Shown here piece by piece: positions 50,502-58,539 of a stretch of DNA of 64,000 nt. How positions within the stretch are numbered: the first letter of the stretch is position 1; each line of letters begins with the position of its first letter. Source of the stretch: Paenibacillus_E sp040812395. Lineage in GTDB: Bacteria > Bacillota > Bacilli > Paenibacillales > NBRC-103111. Under the pieces are notes generated by a model. That model searched no databases. It worked only from the letters and a program-made list of their open reading frames with translations, and was not told where the DNA came from. Location: NCBI RefSeq assembly GCF_040812395.1, contig NZ_JBFNXH010000018.1, positions 1 to 64,000 of the forward strand, in the 5' to 3' direction. The position numbers and the translations under genes were made by a program.

Positions 50502-53500
50502 TCAGTAATTCAAATATGACTCGAATTGATCAGCCTGCATGGGCTTCCCGGTATAGTAGCCCTGCACGTAATCACAATCAAGCAGTTTCAAAAGCTCCAG
50601 TTGCTCGCCGCCTTCCACGCCTTCAGCGATGACAGACAGGCCTAGGCTATGCGACATGGCGATGACCGCTTTGACAATAGAAGCATCACTTTGTTCTGAC
50701 GCGATATCCTGGATAAAGGATTTATCGATTTTCACCATATGAATGGGAAGTCTCTTCAGCAATAGTAGTGAGGAATGGCCTGTTCCGAAATCATCAATGG
50801 CGATATACAGTCCGAGACTGACGACTTCTTTAAGCATCTGCACGCTGTGTTCAATGTCTTGTACGGCGGTAGTCTCGGTTAATTCAAGGCATAGCAGGTT
50901 CGGGTCCGTTCCCGTCTCCTCCAGCACGGATTTAATCCAATCGGAGAAGGTTGCTAGACGGAAGTGCTGTGCAGAAATATTAATGGACATGGATAAAGTA
51001 GGCAATCCTTTGGCTTGCCACGCGTTCAACTGCAAGCAAGCTGCTCTCAGCACCCAGTTGCTAATGGGGATGATCAATCCGGTTTCCTCGGCAAAAGGGA
51101 TGAAATCCGCTGGATAAATGAGCCCGTGCTCCGGCGAATTCCAGCGTAAAAGCGCTTCAATGCCAATGATGGTACCACAGCGTAAATCGATTTGCGGCTG
51201 ATAATGCAAAATGAATTCATCATTTTCAATGGCTCGGCGCAAATTCATGCTCAAATTGAAATGGCGCTTCACCTTGGAGCTCAGCTCCTGCGTATAATGA
51301 AACATTTGATTACGGCCATTTTCCTTGGCTTTATACATGGCCATATCCGCGTATTTGATCAGGGATTCGGAATCGATCCCTTGATCTGGGTACACGCATG
51401 CGCCTAAACTCGCAGAAGTGACGGTCGGTTGCCCTTCCAGAATGAGAGGTGCGCTGATATTCTCGATCAAGGTGGCGACCATGTGTTCAAGTTCATCATT
51501 ATCCTTGATAGCGGATAGAAGAATAATGAACTCGTCGCCGCCTAATCTAGCGATAGTATCGCCAGGGCGGATGCTGCTCGACAGTACTTCAGCGATATGC
51601 TGAAGCAATTTGTCGCCGGCTTGATGGCCGAGGGTGTCGTTAATGAATTTGAAGCGATCCAAGTCGATCAGGATAACGGCAAGCTTGCTTCCGTTCAGGT
51701 CGCACTGCTTCATGCTGGCTTCCAGGCGTTCCATGAAAAGCCGGCGGTTCGGTAATCCTGTAAGCGTGTCATGATAAGCAAGCCTGACGATCCGCGCCTC
51801 ATCTTCCTTCTTTTTCGTAATATCAGAGATCGATCCGATCATCCGGAGGGGAGTGCCGGTATGGTCGCGAATCGCATCGCCTGTGGAATACAGCCACAGA
51901 TACGTATTCTCGTCCTTGCGAATTCGGAATTCGGCCTGATAAGGCGTTCCTTCTCTCAAATGCCCGTAAAGTACGGCCCGGAACGTCACAAGATCATCCG
52001 GATGAATGATGTCTACTAGAGTTTGAGGATCCTCCGTTAAGCCTTCGGCAATGCTTCCTAAAATTTTATAGGTGCTGATGTTGTATTCAATGGTATTTTT
52101 AACAAGATTCCAATCCCAAATCCCGTCATTCGTCGTCTCTGATACGATTTGCAAGCGCTCCGCGATCGTTCGTATTCGTTGAAGGAGCGACTCTCTTTCC
52201 AGGGCAGCTGCAAGGATCATATAGGTATGCCGGCCCACTTGATTCACGAATAAATAGTGCAGCGTTTCAAGCGGGCCAACCAGTACCAGATAGCCCCAAT
52301 CATGCTTCTCGCTCAGAATCGGATGGACGTAGACGAGATCAGAGCTTCCTGAACTTATGGAAGCGGGAAGATTTGCAACTGAGGGGAAGTCTTCGGCAGC
52401 CATCCGCTCCCCAATAAGGGGGACGGGATCGCCTTTTTTGCTAAAAACGCGATCGATGACCAGCTTCCGATCGGCGGCCAGAGCATGATCCCACAGGGCC
52501 AGATACCCCCAATGGGAGGAGTTCACAAACAGGTTGGATAATTCGATCTCTTCATCCGATGTTACGCGTATCAAACCCTGGATCAGCTCGTAGTTGCTGA
52601 ACTCCATCTTGCGGAGGGAGGCGCTGAGTTCTTCCGCGATTTGTTGGCTGCGGAGAAGACTTTCGTTTAGCGCTCTCACCGGCTGCGTACACCCGCAGGA
52701 AGCTCGTATTATGAGCTGGGTTGGAACCAGCGTGCGAGGCTCCTTGGGCATTCTGCCCTCCAGCATGTCAAACAATGTCGAACAAGCGGCTATCGCGAGG
52801 TCAGTATGCGATTGTTTGACCGTTGTAAGAGCAATATCATCGTAGGAGGCTTGCTCGATATCATCGAAGCCGACAACGGCTATGTCCTTGGCGGCATGGG
52901 GATTCCGCTCCCGCCATGCGGAGATGAATCCGATTGCATTGCGGTCTGTAGCCGCAACCGCTGCTGTAAAGCTCTGCCTCCGCTCGGCAAGCAGCTGAAC
53001 GCCATCGATGCCGCCTTGCTGCATGTTATCGGACACAAGGCAAACCAGGTCTGGATGAAACGCAAGGTTCCGTTCCGACAGCGCTTCTTTATAGGCTTCG
53101 TACCGTTCCATCTGATCATATTGTTTGACCATGCCCACAAAGGCAATTTCAGTATGTCCATGATCAATTAAATGCAGAACGGCTTCTTTGGCGCCTGCCC
53201 GGTTATCTACGACGACAGAGTGGCTGTTGCTGTTCGATATGGCATTTGCTATGGAAACAATGGGCTTTCCGAGTTGCTCCATAGCATGCAAGGTGGACTC
53301 GCTGGCCCCATCCAAGATTAAAATACATGCATCACAATGATTGACAAATACCGAAGTTTCGATCGGTTTATCGAAAGGGTGCTTCAACTGTGTTTGAATA
53401 ACGGTTAATTGGGCCTTTTTATGTTGAATTTCCTTAGAAATCGCAGCTAAAATTTTGCCGAAATATTCACCATCGATGTGGGGGGTGTACACGGCGATTC

Positions 53501-53525
53501 GGACGGTTTTTGTATTCGATTTCAA
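50502..53525 (-). CDS. LacI-type sensor - PAS - GGDEF - EAL fusion, c-di-GMP enzyme
   Basis: About 1007 aa. Residues ~8-280 are a LacI/GalR-type periplasmic-binding-like sensor (VRIAVYTPHIDGEYFGKILAAI, GHTEIAFVGMVKQYDQMERYEAY, DIAVVGFDDIEQASY, QLIIRASCGC) without the usual DNA-binding helix-turn-helix. Then follow a GAF-like region, PAS (~440-560), GGDEF with intact LGGDEF near residue 663, and EAL with intact EALLRW near 790, then DDFGTGHSS and KIDKSF. Such a protein would let a small ligand, perhaps a sugar, tune c-di-GMP directly in the cytoplasm. Start is uncertain: TTG at 53523-53525 has AGGTGAT at good spacing; TTG 53529-53531 is the longer alternative. Confidence 0.87.
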   Translation of the reverse strand: MKSNTKTVRIAVYTPHIDGEYFGKILAAISKEIQHKKAQLTVIQTQLKHPFDKPIETSVFVNHCDACILILDGASESTLHAMEQLGKPIVSIANAISNSNSHSVVVDNRAGAKEAVLHLIDHGHTEIAFVGMVKQYDQMERYEAYKEALSERNLAFHPDLVCLVSDNMQQGGIDGVQLLAERRQSFTAAVAATDRNAIGFISAWRERNPHAAKDIAVVGFDDIEQASYDDIALTTVKQSHTDLAIAACSTLFDMLEGRMPKEPRTLVPTQLIIRASCGCTQPVRALNESLLRSQQIAEELSASLRKMEFSNYELIQGLIRVTSDEEIELSNLFVNSSHWGYLALWDHALAADRKLVIDRVFSKKGDPVPLIGERMAAEDFPSVANLPASISSGSSDLVYVHPILSEKHDWGYLVLVGPLETLHYLFVNQVGRHTYMILAAALERESLLQRIRTIAERLQIVSETTNDGIWDWNLVKNTIEYNISTYKILGSIAEGLTEDPQTLVDIIHPDDLVTFRAVLYGHLREGTPYQAEFRIRKDENTYLWLYSTGDAIRDHTGTPLRMIGSISDITKKKEDEARIVRLAYHDTLTGLPNRRLFMERLEASMKQCDLNGSKLAVILIDLDRFKFINDTLGHQAGDKLLQHIAEVLSSSIRPGDTIARLGGDEFIILLSAIKDNDELEHMVATLIENISAPLILEGQPTVTSASLGACVYPDQGIDSESLIKYADMAMYKAKENGRNQMFHYTQELSSKVKRHFNLSMNLRRAIENDEFILHYQPQIDLRCGTIIGIEALLRWNSPEHGLIYPADFIPFAEETGLIIPISNWVLRAACLQLNAWQAKGLPTLSMSINISAQHFRLATFSDWIKSVLEETGTDPNLLCLELTETTAVQDIEHSVQMLKEVVSLGLYIAIDDFGTGHSSLLLLKRLPIHMVKIDKSFIQDIASEQSDASIVKAVIAMSHSLGLSVIAEGVEGGEQLELLKLLDCDYVQGYYTGKPMQADQFESYLNY

Positions 53526-53685
53526 ATGCAATCACCTGCCTTTGGTCAAGATGCGAAAACAATCGATGTTGAAAATAAAGGAATTTTTTAGTAAGGAGAA
53601 ATGCGGAGTATACATTCGACAAATATCGCGTGAAATCCTCTAATTGAAGATCCTTCTATACATTCTAATGGTTACCAAAAGAAAA

Positions 53686-53733
53686 ACAGTCCCCCGTTCA
53701 TATGCTTCAGAACGGAGGACTGCTTTTTTTTTG
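53686..53733. terminator. Terminator between hprK and the region to its left
   Basis: CAGTCCCCCGTTC (53687-53699) pairs with GAACGGAGGACTG (53710-53722); T tracts lie to the right, and ATTTTTC-like As lie to the left, so either strand could use it. It lies 10 nt after the hprK stop. Confidence 0.75.
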
Positions 53734-53742
53734 GTAAGGCGT

Positions 53743-54657
53743 TTAGTCCGTCTCGCTCTGTAGACGCTGCATGAATTCTTCAGCGGCACTATAACCTTGC
53801 TGGCGCAAATACCAGTTGTTGGCCGCGGCTTCGACAAGTCCGGCGACATCTCGACCGGGCTGGAGCTGAATTTCGATATGAGGAATCCGAATATCCATGT
53901 ATTCGGTGAATTTGGGCTCCAGTTCCAAATCGTTGTTCAAGGCATGCTCCTGCCATTTGGTCAGTTCGATGTCCAGAACGATGCGGGTTTCATCCTGGAA
54001 CGCCTTTCGGCCATACAAGCGCGACACATTAATTAGGCCTATGCTGCGCAGCGCAAGGAATTCCTTCGTTTTCCCGTTGTGCGTGCCGAGAATCGTCTCG
54101 GGACTGATCTTCTTCAGCACGACGATGTCATCTGCGACTAGCCGGTGCCCCCGACGGATCAGCGTGTGAGCGGTTTCGCTTTTGCCGACGCCGGAATTGC
54201 CCCGCAACAGGATGCCGATGCCCGACACGTTGACGCAGACCCCGTGCACGGCTATTTCCTGGGCAAGCGATTTGCTTAAATACATATCGACCAGCTCTTG
54301 GAATTTCGTCGTCGAAGCGGGAGTGCGAAGAAGAGGGATATTTTCCTCCTCGCAGTATTTGGTTAAATATTTCAAGCCTTCCTGATTGCGTGTGACGACA
54401 AAACAGGGAGGGTGGTACTTGACAATATTCCCGATATGCAGATTTCTTTCATGCTCGCTTAGTTTGTGCAAATACGTAATTTCTTTCCTGCCCAGCAGTT
54501 GGACATGTTCTTGCGGAAAATATTCGAAGTAGCCGACAAACTCTAGGCCAGGGCGGTGCGCCCGAGTCTTGGAAATCGTGCGATGCAGCTCTGAATGTCC
54601 GGCAAGCACTTCCAATGAGAAGCGTTCAACCAGATCTTTAACAGTGATAGGTTTCAA
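53743..54657 (-). CDS. hprK: HPr kinase/phosphorylase
   Basis: 304 aa. The N-terminal domain is followed by a C-terminal kinase domain with the P-loop GNSGVGKSE and the HprK signature region ELTKWQEHALNNDLELEP…. The bifunctional enzyme phosphorylates Ser46 of HPr and so directs carbon catabolite repression through CcpA in low-GC Gram-positives. It is encoded alone here; lgt, the usual Bacillus neighbour, is not next to it. TTG (54655-54657) is preceded by AAGGAGG at 8 nt spacing. Confidence 0.93.
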   Translation of the reverse strand: MKPITVKDLVERFSLEVLAGHSELHRTISKTRAHRPGLEFVGYFEYFPQEHVQLLGRKEITYLHKLSEHERNLHIGNIVKYHPPCFVVTRNQEGLKYLTKYCEEENIPLLRTPASTTKFQELVDMYLSKSLAQEIAVHGVCVNVSGIGILLRGNSGVGKSETAHTLIRRGHRLVADDIVVLKKISPETILGTHNGKTKEFLALRSIGLINVSRLYGRKAFQDETRIVLDIELTKWQEHALNNDLELEPKFTEYMDIRIPHIEIQLQPGRDVAGLVEAAANNWYLRQQGYSAAEEFMQRLQSETD

Positions 54658-54829
54658 TCATCGTTCCTCCTTGCTCAAACATGTTTCATAGATTCGCCAG
54701 AAGTCGACGTAATTCCTGCGATGGAAACGCTTTTACTGAAATTTCTGGCTCTAAATACGGACTGGGCTAAGATATGCTCTCACCCTATGTAAGCTAGTTA
54801 TAAAATATGGTATAAAAAGGACAAAAATA

Positions 54830-54858
54830 TTGACGCTTACTAGGGGAAGTTCTATAAT
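54830..54858 (+). promoter_or_regulatory. Strong sigma-A promoter for the DUF5317-like gene
   Basis: TTGACG (54830-54835), 17-nt spacer, TATAAT (54853-54858), 72 nt before ATG 54931. A palindrome CTGAAAATTCAG and an overlapping GAAAATTTTC lie ~15-35 nt downstream of the -10 element and could be an operator. Confidence 0.75.
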
Positions 54859-54930
54859 TTTAATAAGGTTTGCTCTGAAAATTCAGAAAAATTTTCGGGG
54901 GTCACAAGAGGTTCAAAAGGAGCTTATTTC

Positions 54931-55512
54931 ATGGTTTATGATGGCATCTTAATAGGTTTGATCGTTGGCTTCATTCGGGCCGGTTTCAAAAATGGCATCC
55001 TTGCCCTGTCCCAGCTTCGCATCCGAGGCGGATTGATATTCCCGGTCTTGCTGCTAGTTCAGCTTGGATTCATATTTTTACAAGATTACATCCCCTTTCT
55101 GGCGCAAAACAACGGTTATTTATTTCTTGTTGCTTATATCGTCGGGCTTTATCTGTTATGGTTGAATCGTCATGAAAGAGGCTTCTGGTTCATTTTTGCC
55201 GGTGTCGCGCTGAATACGCTTGTCATGTTGGTGAATGGCGGCCGAATGCCTGTATCTGAGGAAGCAGCATCCGTACTGGATCCCATTTATGTAAAGATGC
55301 TCAAAGAAGATCCTGTCGTGTATAAGCACATATTGATGACAGATGCGACACGACTTCCGTTTCTTGGCGATATTATTTCGCTGTCCGCTCCTTATCCAAG
55401 AAGACAGGCCATCAGCATCGGCGATGTGATTATGAACTTCGGAATTTTCATTTATCTACAAAAAGCACTGCTAGTACACAAAGTACAAGCAGCACTTGTA
55501 GAAATAAAGTAA
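54931..55512 (+). CDS. DUF5317-like membrane protein
   Basis: 193 aa with about four to five membrane segments (for example GGLIFPVLLLVQLGFIFL, YLFLVAYIVGLYLLWL, FWFIFAGVALNTLVMLV). The phrase NGGRMPVS between segments, followed by ...DATRLPFLGDII, is typical of the DUF5317 family. Its function is unknown. AAAAGGAGC precedes ATG 54931. In related genomes this gene often lies near GGDEF/HD-GYP membrane genes, as here. Confidence 0.75.
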   Translation: MVYDGILIGLIVGFIRAGFKNGILALSQLRIRGGLIFPVLLLVQLGFIFLQDYIPFLAQNNGYLFLVAYIVGLYLLWLNRHERGFWFIFAGVALNTLVMLVNGGRMPVSEEAASVLDPIYVKMLKEDPVVYKHILMTDATRLPFLGDIISLSAPYPRRQAISIGDVIMNFGIFIYLQKALLVHKVQAALVEIK

Positions 55513-55551
55513 GTTTTACATACTACATAATTTGTGAAAGGAGAGACCGTG

Positions 55552-55659
55552 ATGAAAAAATTACAAGATATTAAATACAGCCGCGTTATTATTAATGCAA
55601 TCATCGTTGCGTCCGTTATTATCGCTCTTTCTTCTGGATACAAAATTGGTGGGCCTTAA
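55552..55659 (+). CDS. 35-residue single-span membrane peptide
   Basis: Product MKKLQDIKYSRVIINAIIVA then SVIIALSSGYKIGGP: a basic N-terminus, one hydrophobic helix (~12-28) and a short tail. AAGGAGAG (55538-55545) lies 6 nt before ATG 55552 (GTG 55549 is an alternative). It sits 39 nt after the DUF5317-like gene and just before the terminator, so it is the last cistron of that operon. No known peptide family is recognised. Confidence 0.6.
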   Translation: MKKLQDIKYSRVIINAIIVASVIIALSSGYKIGGP

Positions 55660-55698
55660 TCATCATATTAAACTCTCTTTATATTTGTGTTAGTATTA

Positions 55699-55736
55699 GG
55701 GGAAACAGAATATCTGTTTCCTCTTTACTATTTTTA
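55699..55736 (+). terminator. Rho-independent terminator of the DUF5317/small-peptide operon
   Basis: GGAAACAGA (55701-55709), ATA, TCTGTTTCC (55713-55721), a perfect 9-bp stem, then TCTTTACTATTTTT. Confidence 0.85.
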
Positions 55737-55770
55737 GCTGGATATTATCGTGGAAAGGTCGTAGGCGTTC

Positions 55771-57624
55771 ATGAAGGTCGCACAAAAAGTTTCTACACAG
55801 CTGAGACAATCTAGCAAACTCTACTCATTGCTAGTGATATTTACCGGTGCGGTCATATTTGCGGTGAATTTTAAATTATCTTTCAACGGTTATTCGCTAT
55901 CTGATTGGGTTATGATTTACTCTTTGGTTGCAGCGGTCATTATCCTTGAATACTTCATCTTTCAGCTGCCGCCGGAAGGCAATTATCAATCGATGGATTC
56001 ATCGGTTTTTCTCGCAACGATTTTTGCCTTTGGCGGAAACATGGCACTGGCCGTTCTGTTGTTAAGCTCGTTTATTATATTGCTATGTAACAAAAATACG
56101 GTTTGGTGGAAGCACATATTTAATTTTGCCGCATATTCCTTAATGATTTCCGGGGCTAGTTTGACTTATTATTTGTCGGGCGGGAAACTCGGGAAATTTG
56201 ATGCGGAACATTCGTATGCCTATTTGTTCGCCTTGGCTGTATATTTTTTAATCAATGTGCTCTTGATCGGGTTATACTTCTTTTGGTTACATAAAGGAAA
56301 ACTATTTGAAATTATTAAAAGCTTTATTAAAGATTCTCTTTTTGCTTACTTTAGTACACTTTTACTTTCTATGGTTTTAGTTGTGTTAATTACAAATAGC
56401 CGGTTTATTGGATTGTTCTTATTTCTGGCGATAGCCATGCTGCTTTCGCATGCATTCCGGCGCCTGTTCCTGATGTACAACGAGGTAAGCGAGAAGGCGA
56501 ATAAGGACAGCCGTACAGGGCTGTTTAACCATAGTTATTTCGAAGAAAAGCTGGAAGAAAAGATACATCAATATCGTGAAAAAGATCGCTCCTTCTCCCT
56601 GGCCTTGCTGGATTTGGACGATTTCAAAAAATATAATGATGCCTTCGGCCACCCGCAAGGGGACAAGCTCTTGAGTCTTTTCGGCAAAATCCTGAAAGAG
56701 GAGTGCGAATCAAGGAAACTTCTCGCAGCGCGCTATGGCGGTGAGGAATTCGCGATTATTATGCCGGAGTTTTCGAAGGCGAAGGCTTTTGCATTTCTCA
56801 ATGAGCTGAGGAAGAAGATCAATGATACGCCGTTTGAAGGCGTAGAGGTTTTCCCGCATGGATGCATTTCGTTCTCGGCTGGCATCTATGAAGTGACGAA
56901 GGAAAACTACTATAAATCGCAGTTGGTCGATTTGGCAGATCGTGCCCTGTCTGCAGCCAAGGATAAGGGAAAGAACTTGGTTTCGATCTATGGCGAGCAG
57001 AGCCAGCTTCCGCAAAGCATCGAGCAGGAAATTCACGATTTGGAGCAACAGCTGAAAATATTTTTATCGAAAGATGTTTACACGTTTAAACATTCCAAGC
57101 GTGTCTTTTCGTATGCGGCCGACATGGCGGATGTGCTTGGGTTGCATGAGGATGATCGCCGTCTGCTTATTCTAGGCGCGCTTGTGCATGATATTGGCAA
57201 GCTGGAAATCCCGAGGGACGTTCTCAACAAGAAGACGAAGTTAACGACGGACGAATGGGAAATGGTTAAAAAGCACGTGTTGTGGGGAAAAGAGATCGTA
57301 CTCGCAACCGGCAAATATAAGGATTTGGTCCCTCTGGTTGAACTGCATCATGAGCGATTCGACGGGAAAGGCTACCCTTACGGGCTAAAAAGCGATGAAA
57401 TTCCTAAGCTGGCCCGGATGCTGTGCATTATCGATTCTTTTGATGCGATGACGACCGAACGGCCTTATCAGGTGACGAAGTCACTGGAGGAAGCAGTTGA
57501 AGAATTGAGACGGTTCGCGGGCGTGCAATTCGATCCTGAGCTGGTTGAACCTTTCATTCTGTACATTCAGTACAAGATGAGAACCGGTTTGGCGCGAGAT
57601 CCCGGGGGGACGGAAGCGATCTAG
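55771..57624 (+). CDS. Membrane-bound GGDEF / HD-GYP protein (c-di-GMP synthesis and hydrolysis)
   Basis: 617 aa. The N-terminal ~225 residues carry about seven to eight hydrophobic segments (a MASE-like sensor), followed by GGDEF with active GGEEF near residue 325, and an HD-GYP domain with HDIGKLEIP (~472) and HHERFDGKGYP (~530). Both domains keep their catalytic residues, so opposing activities in one membrane protein are possible. It follows a terminator, so it is probably transcribed on its own. A zinc-ribbon gene follows after 34 nt. Confidence 0.88.
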   Translation: MKVAQKVSTQLRQSSKLYSLLVIFTGAVIFAVNFKLSFNGYSLSDWVMIYSLVAAVIILEYFIFQLPPEGNYQSMDSSVFLATIFAFGGNMALAVLLLSSFIILLCNKNTVWWKHIFNFAAYSLMISGASLTYYLSGGKLGKFDAEHSYAYLFALAVYFLINVLLIGLYFFWLHKGKLFEIIKSFIKDSLFAYFSTLLLSMVLVVLITNSRFIGLFLFLAIAMLLSHAFRRLFLMYNEVSEKANKDSRTGLFNHSYFEEKLEEKIHQYREKDRSFSLALLDLDDFKKYNDAFGHPQGDKLLSLFGKILKEECESRKLLAARYGGEEFAIIMPEFSKAKAFAFLNELRKKINDTPFEGVEVFPHGCISFSAGIYEVTKENYYKSQLVDLADRALSAAKDKGKNLVSIYGEQSQLPQSIEQEIHDLEQQLKIFLSKDVYTFKHSKRVFSYAADMADVLGLHEDDRRLLILGALVHDIGKLEIPRDVLNKKTKLTTDEWEMVKKHVLWGKEIVLATGKYKDLVPLVELHHERFDGKGYPYGLKSDEIPKLARMLCIIDSFDAMTTERPYQVTKSLEEAVEELRRFAGVQFDPELVEPFILYIQYKMRTGLARDPGGTEAI

Positions 57625-57658
57625 ACCAAACCAAATTACAGAAAAGGACTGAATCTGG

Positions 57659-57922
57659 ATGGAAACTGCTTATAAAAATTGTCAAAGCTGCGGGATGCCC
57701 TTAGCTCGTGATGAGCAAGGAGGCGGCAGTGAGCAAGATGGAACCAAAAGCAACATGTATTGCAGTCACTGCTATCAGAATGGTGAGTTTACGATGCCGG
57801 ATCTGACCGTTGATCAAATGAAGATCACGGTAAAGCAAAAACTGGTCGAGTTTGGTTTTCCGCGATTTCTGACAGGCCTTTTTACAAGGAATATTCCCAA
57901 GCTCAAAAGATGGTCTAAATGA
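57659..57922 (+). CDS. Small putative zinc-ribbon protein
   Basis: 87 aa. Two CxxC knuckles (NCQSCGMP and YCSHCYQNGEF) match the zinc_ribbon_6-type family, which typically ends in a short helical tail with LKRW, as here (IPKLKRWSK). Its function is unknown. AGAAAAGG precedes ATG 57659. It lies 34 nt after the GGDEF/HD-GYP gene and may be co-transcribed. Confidence 0.78.
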   Translation: METAYKNCQSCGMPLARDEQGGGSEQDGTKSNMYCSHCYQNGEFTMPDLTVDQMKITVKQKLVEFGFPRFLTGLFTRNIPKLKRWSK

Positions 57923-57959
57923 AAGTAAAATAAACGTCTCCCTGCGCTCGCAAAGACAA

Positions 57960-57997
57960 AGAACGCCCAGCGCCAGTTTCGCGCGGAGCGTTTAGTT
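57960..57997 (+). terminator. Hairpin terminator after the zinc-ribbon gene
   Basis: AACGCCCAGCGC and GCGCGGAGCGTT pair around a short loop; TTAGTTTCC follows. Moderately convincing. Confidence 0.5.
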
Positions 57998-58030
57998 TCC
58001 AATCTATTTCTTGTGTTTATGTAGATGCAG

Positions 58031-58201
58031 CTATCTGATGACGCCGCATTTTTTCGCAAGTGTCGGCCATGTCGAGACAAACATGTTTTCCCACCTGTCC
58101 TCAGGCAATACCCGAATCCATTTCGCGATTTGATCCAGGCCCATTTCACACAATGTGTTCAATACTTCTTCTTTTTCGCAACCTGCATTTGTTGCTAACA
58201 T
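58031..58201 (-). CDS. Small protein of unknown function (56 aa)
   Basis: The ATG at 58199-58201 is preceded by GAGGTGG at 6 nt spacing, better than the longer frame from 58216. The product is amphipathic, with three cysteines and three tryptophans (for example WIRVLPEDRWENMF and TWPTLAKKCGVIR). It could be a small regulatory or anti-toxin-like protein, but nothing supports a specific role. Confidence 0.5.
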   Translation of the reverse strand: MLATNAGCEKEEVLNTLCEMGLDQIAKWIRVLPEDRWENMFVSTWPTLAKKCGVIR

Positions 58202-58458
58202 CGCAAACCACCTCAATCATTTGTAATCAAACAATTATGTATATGCGATACTTTGAAAATAAGTTCCACTTATTTCAAATTCCTCGGAAGAATAGGTTTG
58301 GCTGTCTCCAGCAAGCGCCCCAGCTCAGTATCGTCCATTTCGATATATCCGTAAAATGATTAACCTTTACCTTGGACTTGCCCACTCAAAAGCAGATAGA
58401 GAAGAAACGGATGCGTTCGCGGTTGCCAACTGGGACGGATCCTTTTTTAGTTGCCTAG

Positions 58459-58487
58459 TTGTTAATTGCAAAGGCACTTAGTACAAT
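58459..58487 (+). promoter_or_regulatory. Candidate sigma-A promoter for the YesN/YesM/binding-protein operon
   Basis: TTGTTA (58459-58464), 17 nt, TACAAT (58482-58487), 52 nt before ATG 58540. Confidence 0.5.
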
Positions 58488-58539
58488 TATGGTAAAAAAA
58501 GCTTGGGCATATGAAGCGTTCTTTCTAAGGAGGATACAC

